A stretch of 64,000 nt of DNA. Origin: Pontiella sulfatireligans. Its GTDB lineage: Bacteria; Verrucomicrobiota; Kiritimatiellia; Kiritimatiellales; Pontiellaceae. This document shows positions 24,911 to 33,317 of this stretch, piece after piece; position 1 is the first letter of the stretch, and each line of letters opens with the position of its first letter. Location of the stretch: assembly GCF_900890705.1 (NCBI RefSeq), contig NZ_CAAHFH010000003.1, positions 372,001 to 436,000 on the forward strand. The letters run 5' to 3'. The position numbers and the translations under genes were made by a program. Below the pieces are notes generated by a model. The model was not told where the DNA came from. It searched no databases and saw only the letters and a list, made by a program, of their open reading frames with translations.

Positions 24911-25783
24911 ATGAAAGAAAACAGCGTTCCATTCATTTCCACACAGGTTTCTTCCGGCGAGTACTACTATCTAAATTTGACTCCAGACAAAGCTGCTGGC
25001 GAGGTTGTGGTATGCGGAGGGAGAGAGCAATGCTCTCCCAGCTATAGAATAGAACGCAACAGTTTCAGGTTTTTCTCCATCGAGTTTATTTCCTCTGGGC
25101 GCGGCAAGCTGATCATGAACGGCAAAAGCCATGCGTTGCGGCCAGGCGCCATCTACTGCTACGGCCCCCGCACCCGGCACGTGATTGAAACCGATCCCGA
25201 AAACCCAATGCTAAAACATTTTGTAGATTTTTCAGGGAGCGCACTGGTTGAACTGCTGAAGACCACCGATTTTCTGAAAGGAAGCCCGCTCTATGTTTCG
25301 CGCCCCTTCCGCATTCGCAGCATCTTCGAAAACCTGATCACCACCGGCAACACCGAAAGCCGCAACCGCGATGCGCTCTGCACCCTGCTGCTCCGGCAGC
25401 TCATCCTTTATGCCGACGACACCTCGATGGATCCCGCCGCCGCTTTTTCACCGGCCTGGCAGACCTACCTCCGGTGCCGGCAGCATATCGAACGGAATTT
25501 TCTCCAGATCCAAACCGTATCGGATGCCGCCGCCGCATGCTTTGTCGACCAAGCCTATCTCTCACGCTTGTTTAAACGCTTTGCCGACGAATCACCGCTG
25601 CAGCTGCTGACCCGCCTTAAGATGGGCAAGGCCGCCGACCTGCTCAGCAACCGCGACCTGCTCATTAAGCAGGTAGCAGAAGAGGTCGGCTTTGCCGACC
25701 CCTACCACTTCTCCCGCGTGTTCAAGCGCGTCTACGGCATACCTCCCGAAACCTTCACCCAAGCCGCACGCCGCAGAGGCTGA
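24911..25783 (+). CDS. AraC-family transcriptional regulator
   Basis: A 290-aa protein with an N-terminal cupin-like sensing domain (to about 165) and a C-terminal double helix-turn-helix (about 195-285; KQVAEEVGFADPYHFSRVFKRVYGIPP is typical). It is divergent from the aldo/keto reductase gene with 200 bp between them, so it most likely activates the sugar operon in response to the imported sugar. No strong ribosome site is visible before the ATG. Confidence 0.9.
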   Translation: MKENSVPFISTQVSSGEYYYLNLTPDKAAGEVVVCGGREQCSPSYRIERNSFRFFSIEFISSGRGKLIMNGKSHALRPGAIYCYGPRTRHVIETDPENPMLKHFVDFSGSALVELLKTTDFLKGSPLYVSRPFRIRSIFENLITTGNTESRNRDALCTLLLRQLILYADDTSMDPAAAFSPAWQTYLRCRQHIERNFLQIQTVSDAAAACFVDQAYLSRLFKRFADESPLQLLTRLKMGKAADLLSNRDLLIKQVAEEVGFADPYHFSRVFKRVYGIPPETFTQAARRRG

Positions 25784-25788
25784 AGCCC

Positions 25789-27027
25789 CTACAGAACCGT
25801 GCCGGAGGGGATGACGGTGTTTTTGGGGATGACCATGATGCCGTCGCGGATCCAATAGAGATCGGTTTGCTCGTCGGCAGGCTTGCCTTCCGGCGAGATG
25901 ACGACGTTGTCGCCAACGCGCACGTTCTTATCGATGATGGCATTCTTGACCACGCAATTCTTGCCGATGCCCATCGGGATCCCAGAGGGATGCTCGACAC
26001 CCGCATGCTCGTAGTAGTCGGCGCCCATCAGGATGGACTCCTCAACCACCGACCCCTCGCCCACCAAGGCACGCAAGCCCACCACAGCATGGTCGATGCG
26101 CTCGCCGGAAATGATGCACCCGTCGGAGAGCAGACAGCGGCTGAGATCGCAATGGTTGATCTTCGAGGGGGGCAGGTAGCGCATGCGCGTGTAGATTGTG
26201 GAGCTCATTTCATAGAAGGAAAATTGAGGCAGCGGTTCGGTCAGCGCCAGGTTGGCTGCCCAGAACGAACGGATGGTTCCAATGTCTTCCCAATAGTCGT
26301 CGAAGATATAGCTGTAAACCTTGTGCGATTCGATCGCGCCGGGAATGATGTGCTTGCCAAAGTCGCTGTCTTCGTTTTCGGAGAGCAGCTTCTTCAGCAC
26401 ATCCGTGTTGAAGACATAGATGCCCATGCTGGCCAGATAGCGTTCTTCCTCGTAGAGAGGCGCCTTCAGCTTGTCAAGCTCGGGAGTGTCGCCGGGTTTT
26501 TCCGCAAAGTGGATAATCCGCCCCTTGTTGTCGACCTGCATGATGCCGAGCGATCCGGCCTCGTCGCGCGGAACCGGCTTGGTGCTGATGGTCAAGTCGG
26601 CCTGGTTGTCGATATGGGACTTGATTACATCGCTCAAATCCATGCGATAGAGCTGGTCGCCGGAGAGGATGACCACCAGATCGGGGCAGTCGCCCATAAA
26701 ATAGCGCATGGAGCGTCGAACCGCGTCAGCCGTGCCCTGGAACCACCCCTTTGAATCGGGGGTCTGCTCGGCCGCCAGAATACGCACATGCCCGCCGCTG
26801 AACTGGTCGAACCGGTACGTGGCGCCAATATGCTGGTGCAAGGATACGCTGTTGAACTGGGTCAGCAGGAAAATCTGGCGGATATCGCTGTTGATGCAAT
26901 TGCTTATGGGGATGTCAACCAACCGGTATTTCCCCGCAATCGGCACCGCCGGCTTCGATCGCTCCTGCGTTAAAGGCTGCAGTCTACTGCCTGCTCCACC
27001 ACCCAAAATCAATCCAACAATGTTCAT
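25789..27027 (-). CDS. glgC: Glucose-1-phosphate adenylyltransferase
   Basis: The 412-aa enzyme makes ADP-glucose from glucose-1-phosphate and ATP for glycogen synthesis. N-terminal motifs are LILGGGAGSRLQPLT, RSKPAVPIAGKYRLVDIPISNC and the GTADAVRR box. The central substrate loop has FAEKPGD, and the C-terminal left-handed beta-helix ends with NAIIDKNVRVGDNVVI. It ends 6 bp from the convergent AraC-type gene and is a separate housekeeping unit. Confidence 0.95.
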   Translation of the reverse strand: MNIVGLILGGGAGSRLQPLTQERSKPAVPIAGKYRLVDIPISNCINSDIRQIFLLTQFNSVSLHQHIGATYRFDQFSGGHVRILAAEQTPDSKGWFQGTADAVRRSMRYFMGDCPDLVVILSGDQLYRMDLSDVIKSHIDNQADLTISTKPVPRDEAGSLGIMQVDNKGRIIHFAEKPGDTPELDKLKAPLYEEERYLASMGIYVFNTDVLKKLLSENEDSDFGKHIIPGAIESHKVYSYIFDDYWEDIGTIRSFWAANLALTEPLPQFSFYEMSSTIYTRMRYLPPSKINHCDLSRCLLSDGCIISGERIDHAVVGLRALVGEGSVVEESILMGADYYEHAGVEHPSGIPMGIGKNCVVKNAIIDKNVRVGDNVVISPEGKPADEQTDLYWIRDGIMVIPKNTVIPSGTVL

Positions 27028-27204
27028 TAAGTTCCCCTTTGGTTACACTTGATTTTCAATTAAGAGAGCTTAGAGGATCGCCTTTAGGCAGAAAACAAAA
27101 GAAACGAAAATTTATCGCTTGCATCAGTTCTGCTGATTCTATAGAACATGCGCTCCTTTGAACGGGGAAAGCCTGATTCATCCTCGTGTCGAGACCCCTT
27201 TTGT

Positions 27205-27280
27205 GGGCCGGTAGCTCAGTCGGTAGAGCATTTGACTTTTAATCAAAGGGTCCTGGGTTCGAGCCCCAGCCGGCTCACCA
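27205..27280 (+). tRNA. tRNA-Lys(UUU)
   Basis: A complete cloverleaf: acceptor GGGCCGG, D arm, anticodon stem TTTGA/TCAAA with loop CTTTTAA (anticodon TTT), T arm CTGGG-TTCGAGC-CCCAG and encoded CCA. Confidence 0.96.
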
Positions 27281-27287
27281 TTTAAAG

Positions 27288-27318
27288 CCCCGCTATCAGC
27301 AATGGTAGCGGGGTTTTT
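27288..27318 (+). terminator. Terminator after tRNA-Lys
   Basis: An 8-bp perfect stem (27288-27295 with 27306-27313) is followed directly by five T. Confidence 0.85.
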
Positions 27319-27384
27319 GTTTATTTAGCGCATCCTGTGCAGTTCATGATAGCATAGGATATTTCAGGACATTTTAAGCCTATT

Positions 27385-27406
27385 TGCCAAAGAAATGCCA
27401 AAGAAA
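27385..27406. repeat. Two tandem copies of an 11-bp repeat downstream of tRNA-Lys
   Basis: TGCCAAAGAAA occurs at 27385-27395 and 27396-27406. Such repeats next to a tRNA 3' end can be recombinase arm sites, but no integrase or second tRNA fragment is found. Confidence 0.4.
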
Positions 27407-27469
27407 TGAACAGCTACCAATCCCCTTTGCCTATAATGGGACAATCTGTATTTATTTGGAGGTGGCATT

Positions 27470-28189
27470 ATGTGGTTTGAGGACAATAGCCAGGATGGGT
27501 GGGATGGTAAGCACGCTGATATGGAAGAGTTAAAAGAGAAAAGTTCTGAGGATTTCATCAACAAAGCCCGTGAGATTGTCGATGACTTCCATTCATCGGG
27601 CGCATTTGATGAGCACGAGAAAAATAAGCGGATTGATGAACATTGCGAATACCGCACCTCCAGCGATAATCGAATCGCCGAACAAATCCTGCAATTGGAG
27701 AAGGTTCTCGAGGAATATGATCAGGCCTATTCCGATCCGTACAGAGATTTTGTAGAACTGGATGTATATGTCAGTCGCATCAAGCTGATCGTTGAGTCCC
27801 TTGATGAATACCGCTCAAAGCTGGATTACTACGAAAAGAAAGAGCGAACAATCCACGACCTCTATGATAGCGGCAAGATTTCTGGCCAGGAAATGGATGA
27901 TCGTTTGACGGAAACCGGATTCAGGAAGCAGCGTGCCGGAACCAGAACCGAGATGGCCGGGCTTGGTATGACCTATGATGATCTTGGCGAGATCAGCGAC
28001 CGCTTCAATCACTTAGCCATCGATTTCCAAATCGATGATAATGGCGATACCCGCCACAAGATATTCCTCTTATTGAGATCCATGGATCGCGACAAGGCCA
28101 TCTATATTCTGGAGCAAGCCGTGATGGACGGAATGATCTCGCAGTCAACCGCTGACTACCTGATCGAGCATACCCTGCGCAGTCATTGA
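27470..28189 (+). CDS. Unknown acidic coiled-coil protein, 239 aa
   Basis: A TTGGAGGTGG ribosome site supports the ATG. The protein is acidic with long charged helices and a likely coiled coil (about 70-125). A segment DLYDSGKISGQEMDDRL resembles a short SHOCT-type helix pair. There is no signal peptide or membrane segment. It converges with a three-gene minus-strand operon and sits in the accessory stretch after tRNA-Lys. Function unknown. Confidence 0.65.
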   Translation: MWFEDNSQDGWDGKHADMEELKEKSSEDFINKAREIVDDFHSSGAFDEHEKNKRIDEHCEYRTSSDNRIAEQILQLEKVLEEYDQAYSDPYRDFVELDVYVSRIKLIVESLDEYRSKLDYYEKKERTIHDLYDSGKISGQEMDDRLTETGFRKQRAGTRTEMAGLGMTYDDLGEISDRFNHLAIDFQIDDNGDTRHKIFLLLRSMDRDKAIYILEQAVMDGMISQSTADYLIEHTLRSH

Positions 28190-28198
28190 GGCAGATTC

Positions 28199-28399
28199 TC
28201 AAAACCGGCGGACAATTGAAGCAAGCACAGAGAGGACAATGCTCAGCAGCAGGCAGCTCACAATAGGTATTGCCACATAGAGGTTTTCTTTCCTGATCTC
28301 GATATCCCCCGGAAGGCTACCAAACCAAGGGATTAATCGTTTGCAGATGAGGAATGCAACGAAGAACACGACCCAAAATGTTATATGCCTACCACTCAT
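28199..28399 (-). CDS. DUF2905-like small membrane protein, 66 aa
   Basis: Two transmembrane helices flank a conserved loop, LPGDIEIRKENLYVAIPI, which is the hallmark of DUF2905. A GGAGGAAGG site precedes the ATG. It is the last gene of a tight minus-strand set with the 65-aa membrane protein and the VWA protein. Function of the family is unknown. Confidence 0.75.
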   Translation of the reverse strand: MSGRHITFWVVFFVAFLICKRLIPWFGSLPGDIEIRKENLYVAIPIVSCLLLSIVLSVLASIVRRF

Positions 28400-28414
28400 T
28401 TCCTTCCTCCAATG

Positions 28415-28612
28415 TCAGCAGGTAAGATACCAAACCCCGACCAATACCAACGCAATACCAAGCAGAGGAGACATGATCGTCGTGGAAACCAACAATACCA
28501 CCGCAAGAATACCGACCCTTCGATATTCAGGTTCGTTTTTCGCCTTTTGAATAAGCGTAGTCATTTTCGCCTTAACCTTTGACAGATATCTTTGAAAGTC
28601 CCTAATCGTCAT
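28415..28612 (-). CDS. Small membrane protein, 65 aa
   Basis: A basic N-terminal amphipathic part (FQRYLSKVKAKMTTLIQK) is followed by one long or two short hydrophobic helices (VGILAVVLLVSTTIM, LLGIALVLVGVWYL). GGAGG lies just before the ATG. It is 18 bp from the VWA gene and 15 bp from the DUF2905-like gene, so the three form an operon. Function unknown. Confidence 0.65.
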   Translation of the reverse strand: MTIRDFQRYLSKVKAKMTTLIQKAKNEPEYRRVGILAVVLLVSTTIMSPLLGIALVLVGVWYLTC

Positions 28613-28630
28613 GGTTCACCTCCCGATCAT

Positions 28631-29356
28631 TTATGCCTTGCGCAAATAGCCGGCCTTTGCCATTTCATGAAACTCCATCAGCAGAGCATCGCGGTCGTCG
28701 ATAAAGCGGTAACGCGGGCGTCCAGACTCATCGACTGACGCAATGTCCCTAAGCAAGCATTCATTAACCTGTGAAGGACTTCCTCCTATGCCGATACAAT
28801 CAATAACAACACCGGCGTCCTTCAACCGTTTCCCCCAATCACGAGGGAATCCGGGGCAGTTGTGATCGCCGTCCGTCAGCAAAATAACATGCCCTTGAAT
28901 GCCGCACTTCAGCTCGGAAGCATCACTCGGTGCCGTGCCCCGATCGAGACCAAGAAAGAATTCCTTTATGGCTCCCCCTTTTCGGTCAGGCACCGGACAA
29001 TGATGGCTCAAAGCTTCTGCCGCACACTTCAAGCCCGCTGCAATGTTGGTGTACCCGCCGACAGTCAGTCCATTAAGAGCCGCATGCTTCAGAACCTCGA
29101 ATTGAGAGCCGACAGGGAGTGGCGACTGCACAATGCTTGCTGAACCACTGAATTTAACAATACCCACATAATCATCGGGGTGGCGTTCGAGCTTTATTCC
29201 CAATAGATCAATAATCGCCGCAATCGCAGCCATAAGCCTGCTCGGAGGATAATCCGGAGCCTCCATTGACGGTGAAACATCAATAAGAATTATTGTGCAG
29301 ACTTTTCTTGCCAATTTCTGCGCTGCGGTTGCGAAATTATGAAATGATCTTGTCAT
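28631..29356 (-). CDS. VWA-domain protein
   Basis: A 241-aa cytoplasmic von Willebrand factor A domain with a complete MIDAS: DVSPS (Asp26, Ser28, Ser30), the Thr in GGYTNIAAGL and the Asp in LLTDGDHN. Such proteins bind partners through a metal ion and often work with MoxR ATPases or ternary stress (Ter) systems. Here no such partner is present; two small membrane proteins follow instead. AGGAG supports the start. First gene of its operon. Confidence 0.85.
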   Translation of the reverse strand: MTRSFHNFATAAQKLARKVCTIILIDVSPSMEAPDYPPSRLMAAIAAIIDLLGIKLERHPDDYVGIVKFSGSASIVQSPLPVGSQFEVLKHAALNGLTVGGYTNIAAGLKCAAEALSHHCPVPDRKGGAIKEFFLGLDRGTAPSDASELKCGIQGHVILLTDGDHNCPGFPRDWGKRLKDAGVVIDCIGIGGSPSQVNECLLRDIASVDESGRPRYRFIDDRDALLMEFHEMAKAGYLRKA

Positions 29357-29390
29357 GATTATGCTCCTAAGGTGATATGAATTGAACTGC

Positions 29391-29408
29391 CCGGCGCAAA
29401 TGCGCCGG
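29391..29408. repeat. Short perfect hairpin upstream of the VWA operon
   Basis: CCGGCGCA (29391-29398) pairs with TGCGCCGG (29401-29408). It lies in the upstream region of the VWA gene and lacks a T run; it may be a regulatory hairpin. Confidence 0.35.
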
Positions 29409-29448
29409 ACTATATACGTTAGTTAAATAGCCTCTATCTGGAGATCAG

Positions 29449-29659
29449 CCTCAATGCCGTCGATGCTGTCTTTGGCTCTGGCGGTACGGGATGGATGCCA
29501 TAGTATCTACTGGGCACTCTCGGCATTGCCGGAGTGGCTGGTGGTGTCGGGATTGCTGGAAAGGCAACTGTTGAGGTCATCTTACGCAAGCGTATCGAAA
29601 GCCAGCTGAAAGAGAAATCCGCGTCCGAACTCATCGCCCTCACCCGCCGCCTAACCTGA
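29449..29659 (+). pseudogene. Possible remnant of a small Gly-rich protein
   Basis: One plus-strand frame reads as protein-like: LNAVDAVFGSGGTGWMP, a TAG, then YLLGTLGIAGVAGGVGIAGK and a charged tail ending SASELIALTRRLT before TGA. The in-frame stop and lack of a start suggest decay. It could also be chance. Confidence 0.3.
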
Positions 29660-29774
29660 CGCCCGGCCTCGTGCCGGGTTGGTATGGAACGCTTCGGGGG
29701 AAACCCTATTGTCCAGCTTCGGTCAAAAGATCTGTGAATAGAAACTGTTTTTAAACCCCACAAGGAGAATACCC

Positions 29775-29930
29775 ATGAATCGAAAAACTATCACCCGACT
29801 GCTGCTAGTCACCGCACTCGCCTGCGCCGGCTCAATGTTCAAGCTGCGTTGCACCCACTGTAAAGGCACCGGCTTCCACGCCGGCACCAACATAGTTTGC
29901 ATCTTCTGCTGCGGCAAAGGGTGGAAGTAA
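29775..29930 (+). CDS. Small protein with half of a DnaJ-type zinc finger, 51 aa
   Basis: AAGGAG precedes the ATG. A hydrophobic N-terminus (TRLLLVTALACAG) looks like a signal or anchor. The rest is CTHCKGTGF and CIFCCGKGW, two CxxCxGxG-type knuckles as in the DnaJ cysteine-rich domain, which normally has four. An exported metal-binding or redox peptide is possible. A hairpin follows at 29960. Confidence 0.6.
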   Translation: MNRKTITRLLLVTALACAGSMFKLRCTHCKGTGFHAGTNIVCIFCCGKGWK

Positions 29931-29959
29931 TGCATGATGTTCTTCTAGGATGTTCAACC

Positions 29960-29984
29960 CGCCCTGGCATAACGCCGGGGCGGT
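29960..29984 (+). terminator. Probable terminator after the 51-aa gene
   Basis: A 10-bp stem with one mismatch (29960-29969 with 29975-29984) is followed after a few bases by a T-rich stretch. Confidence 0.5.
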
Positions 29985-30254
29985 ATTGATTCTTTTTTAC
30001 CTATGCAATATGCGGGCGGAAAAAAAGAGCGACTCCCCCCGGTCTGCCAAATATCGCGGAGGAGCCGCCAATACCCATATACCTCGGCGCATATGCTCCC
30101 ACTGCCAACTACGAGTCTATAGAGCGGAACAAATGCATCCGACCGTACATACCCAAACCTTATGACATAAGTTTATCTTCAGGTGATTCAGGGTCAACAG
30201 TTAACACGGGGGATATGAAAACACTCATTTTATCAGCTTAGGTTTCCGGGCTGT

Positions 30255-30367
30255 GCACACGTTGCACGGTTGTAATACCGCACCATAAGAAACCTACTTT
30301 TTATATCTCATATTTTTGAGATAAATAGGTTTCTTATGGGCGAGCTCCGTAGCCGTGCAAAGTGTGC
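30255..30367. repeat. Long nested palindrome
   Basis: Three nested pairs of arms share one centre: 30255-30269 with 30353-30367 (14 of 15), 30284-30296 with 30326-30338 (13 of 13) and 30304-30310 with 30317-30323 (7 of 7). The whole can fold into one hairpin of about 113 bases. There is no gene in it. It may be a MITE or a structured non-coding RNA. Confidence 0.6.
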
Positions 30368-30747
30368 AGTGGCAGTTCTCGAGCGGGTTACAGAAGATTT
30401 TCCAGCAACAGCAACAATCTACTGAAGCTATGATGCCTTGTGCCGCACTTAGCCTAGAGACAGGTCGGAGAATGCGGATGATTGGTTGCTTCCTGGCAGT
30501 CCCGACCGAAGCCTAACGCACGACTTAGGGTGATCCTAAACTGCTCCTAAATACGTCACTAAACGCCACCGCCACTTTCGGACTAACCAACCGCTGTGGA
30601 ATTGTGTTCCACAGATTGGTGGTTCGAAATTTACTTCCTCCAGCATTTTCCATTAAAAAAAGAAACAAGGACTTGGCGGAGTCATCGCGTGTACTACTAC
30701 GACGCTGCGTAGTTCCCCGTATGCCTTCATTAGTAAAATGCCCCTGT
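30368..30747. other. Intergenic stretch, no feature recognised
   Basis: Between the palindrome and the 3' end of the rhamnulokinase gene I see no convincing gene. A minus-strand frame through 30525-30905 overlaps the kinase end in another frame and has no ribosome site or protein-like character. Confidence 0.4.
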
Positions 30748-32202
30748 TCAGTTCCTACAGATGGCGCGCCATTTCGAGAGGGCATCTTTCCAAACTTCGG
30801 TATCCTGAGGTTCAAAGGTGCATGATTCTTCGGCGAAGGATTCGCGGATGATCGCGCGGCCTTCTTCCAATGATTGGATATCGCCCATAGCCAGCATCTG
30901 CGCAATCAGATTCCCAATCGCAGTGGCTTCCTTAGGACCTGTGATCACATTCCTGTCGATGGCATTGGCCGAGCACTGGTTAATCGTAAGGCAGCTGGAT
31001 CCGCCGCCGACAATGCGCAGCGCATCGAGCTTATTACCGCTCAGCTCTTCAATGGTGTTAAAGGTATCCGCATAGAGCAAAGAAAGGTTTTCATAACAGG
31101 CCTGCACCATGGTGCCGTGATCTTCGGGGATCTTCTGCCCGGTTCTTTCGCAGTAGTCCTGCAGGCGCTTCGGCATGTCGCCGGGCGTTGAAAATACCGG
31201 ATCCGTTGGATCAAAGAAAAACTGCAACGGTTCGGCCGCATCGGCAATAACATCCATGTCCTTCCACGAATAGTCATTACCCTGCTCTTTCCAGACCCTT
31301 TTGAGCTCCTGAAGAATCCAGAATCCGGAAAGGTTTTTTAGAAAGCGGATGGTATCGCATACGCCGACTTCGTTCGTAAAGTTAGCCGCTAATGAGTCCT
31401 CCGTAATCACCGGTTCATCAAGTTCAGCCCCCAGCAACGACCAGGTTCCTGAACTAAGGAAGGCGGATTGTTCATTCCCGGCAACCGGTACGGCAGCAAA
31501 AGCACTCGCGGTATCATGGCTGCCAACGGCAACTACAGGCGTGCCCTCGGCCTTGCCAATAATCGTTCCGGGATCCACCAATTCAGCAAAAAGGTCGGTA
31601 CGGATACCGAGCTTTTCGAGCATACCGTAAGCCCAGTCCTTTGTAACCGGGTTGTAGAACTGGGAGGTACTGGCGAACATGCGTTCAGCCCTCATCTCAC
31701 CGGTCAGCCAATAGTTGAAAAGGTCAGGAATAAACAACATCCGGTTTGCGGTTTTGTACTCAACCGAATCGGAGAGCGAAAGTGCCATCATCTGGTAAAG
31801 TGTATTCAGTTCCATGAACTGGATGCCGCTGTTTTCAAATACCTCGCTCTTTGAAACCTTCTCAAATACCTTTTCAAACATGCCGACCGTTCGCTCATCT
31901 CGATATTGCACAGGATTACCCAGCAATTTCCCGTTCACGTCGAGCAGACCGAAATCCACTCCCCAGGTATCAATGCCGATGGAGGAAATCTCCGTCCCGA
32001 ACTGAACCCTTGCTTTCGCAATGCCTTCTTTAATATTCCGGAATAGGTGCACGATATCCCAATAGAGGGTTCCATCGATTTCAGTCGGCCCATTCCAGAA
32101 CCGGTTCATTTCCGTCAGCGTCAGCTTTCCGTCCTCAAGGGTTCCCACCATCACTCGTCCGCTGGACGCACCCAAATCTACTGCAATGTAATGCTTAGCC
32201 AT
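30748..32202 (-). CDS. rhaB: L-rhamnulokinase (FGGY family)
   Basis: It phosphorylates L-rhamnulose to L-rhamnulose-1-phosphate. I take the ATG at 32202 (MAKHYIAVDLGASSGRVMVG), giving 484 aa, the usual RhaB length; the frame extends upstream into the aldolase gene. Motifs are GASSGR, the active-site region IGIDTWGVDFGLLD, the RhaB-typical NPVQYRDERT and the ATP-binding GGGSSCLTINQ. It lies 4 bp after the aldolase stop as the last gene of the rhamnose operon. Confidence 0.93.
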   Translation of the reverse strand: MAKHYIAVDLGASSGRVMVGTLEDGKLTLTEMNRFWNGPTEIDGTLYWDIVHLFRNIKEGIAKARVQFGTEISSIGIDTWGVDFGLLDVNGKLLGNPVQYRDERTVGMFEKVFEKVSKSEVFENSGIQFMELNTLYQMMALSLSDSVEYKTANRMLFIPDLFNYWLTGEMRAERMFASTSQFYNPVTKDWAYGMLEKLGIRTDLFAELVDPGTIIGKAEGTPVVAVGSHDTASAFAAVPVAGNEQSAFLSSGTWSLLGAELDEPVITEDSLAANFTNEVGVCDTIRFLKNLSGFWILQELKRVWKEQGNDYSWKDMDVIADAAEPLQFFFDPTDPVFSTPGDMPKRLQDYCERTGQKIPEDHGTMVQACYENLSLLYADTFNTIEELSGNKLDALRIVGGGSSCLTINQCSANAIDRNVITGPKEATAIGNLIAQMLAMGDIQSLEEGRAIIRESFAEESCTFEPQDTEVWKDALSKWRAICRN

Positions 32203-32206
32203 TTTA

Positions 32207-33259
32207 TTATACCTGTTTTGAACGATACGATTCCACTTCCCAGTTTTCGATGAATTCACGCTGAGTGTCGGTCATGTAGTTAATCCCGCCAAATGCTTCG
32301 GTCAGCTGCATCACCAATGCCCCATCCTGAGCCAGCTCCAATGCAAGATCGGCATTGATTTGCGAATTTCCGATTCCGTAGATACGGTCGCCATTAACAA
32401 CTACTTTTGGATCATAACCGCGCTCCGCCCGATATGCCGCGGCTGCTTCCACTGTTAATTCACTGCAGAAAGGGAAGGCTTTAGAATAGACTAGATGATC
32501 CGGTGTGATCGGCCCCGGCGAATAGGCAAATATTCCCGATGAAGCAACGAAGGCGGCATCGGTACCAAAGACAGTCTTGATGCGTTCTTCGGTCACGGGC
32601 GACTCAGGTGTTTCCACAACAGCCAAATGCTGGGAAACCCCGGCTTTTGAATATGCTACTTTGAGGGTATCCATGAAATGGGTGTACAGCGACCGGATTT
32701 CTTCCGGCGTGTTGGCCGAAATAAAGATGCCGTGGTTCTGCAGCACCAGCAACGCCGGTTCTTTTCCATTTGCAGTTTTATACTGATCGATCCGCTCACG
32801 CACTTCCATACAGAGCGTATAGCCCGGATCAATGTACTCCACCCACAGTGCATCTGGGAACATCTGCTTGCAGCCGGCCTCCCCACCCTTGGCGCAGGTC
32901 AGTCCATTCACTAATGCGGGATGGGTATGCACCACAAATTTGGCGTCGAAAACATTATGCAAAGGAGCTTCCACCGAAGGACGTCCCGCATCGTTTTCCA
33001 CGGCGACGGCCATCATATTTTTCACCAGCTCTTCGCGAGCAGCCGATTCGGCGGGCGTTTCAACGGCATACAGTTCGTTAATTTTTGCACGGTTCATAGC
33101 AACGAAAGTTTCAGTGGAGAGACCTCCCAGCGTGGTGCCGGAAGGTTTAACCCACAAGGTTTCTTCGTTTTTAACGGAGGTGTTGCCGCCCCCGCCCTTT
33201 ACATAATCCACACTGCCGAATTCATGCGACAGCTCAACAATTGTATCTAAATCGTTCAT
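32207..33259 (-). CDS. Class II aldolase, probable L-rhamnulose-1-phosphate aldolase
   Basis: A 350-aa class II aldolase/adducin-family protein expected to split L-rhamnulose-1-phosphate into DHAP and L-lactaldehyde. Features are GGGGNTSVK, WVKPSGTTLGGL, the zinc pair VVHTHP and the later His in QNHGIF. It is longer than E. coli RhaD (about 274 aa) and resembles the aldolase half of bifunctional aldolase/dehydrogenase proteins, without the dehydrogenase half. An AAAGGA site supports the start. It is placed between the mutarotase and kinase genes, which makes the assignment strong. Confidence 0.85.
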   Translation of the reverse strand: MNDLDTIVELSHEFGSVDYVKGGGGNTSVKNEETLWVKPSGTTLGGLSTETFVAMNRAKINELYAVETPAESAAREELVKNMMAVAVENDAGRPSVEAPLHNVFDAKFVVHTHPALVNGLTCAKGGEAGCKQMFPDALWVEYIDPGYTLCMEVRERIDQYKTANGKEPALLVLQNHGIFISANTPEEIRSLYTHFMDTLKVAYSKAGVSQHLAVVETPESPVTEERIKTVFGTDAAFVASSGIFAYSPGPITPDHLVYSKAFPFCSELTVEAAAAYRAERGYDPKVVVNGDRIYGIGNSQINADLALELAQDGALVMQLTEAFGGINYMTDTQREFIENWEVESYRSKQV

Positions 33260-33317
33260 TTCATTCCTTTAAGGCTGAAGGCTGAAGTCAGAGGACCTTC
33301 GTCCTTTGACCCTCCGA

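Noticed and set aside
27205..30747. A complete integrative element at tRNA-Lys
   Set aside because: No duplicate of the tRNA 3' end and no integrase are present; only tandem short repeats hint at it.
30525..30905. Minus-strand frame of 126 codons
   Set aside because: It overlaps the rhamnulokinase 3' end in another frame and lacks a ribosome site or protein-like features.
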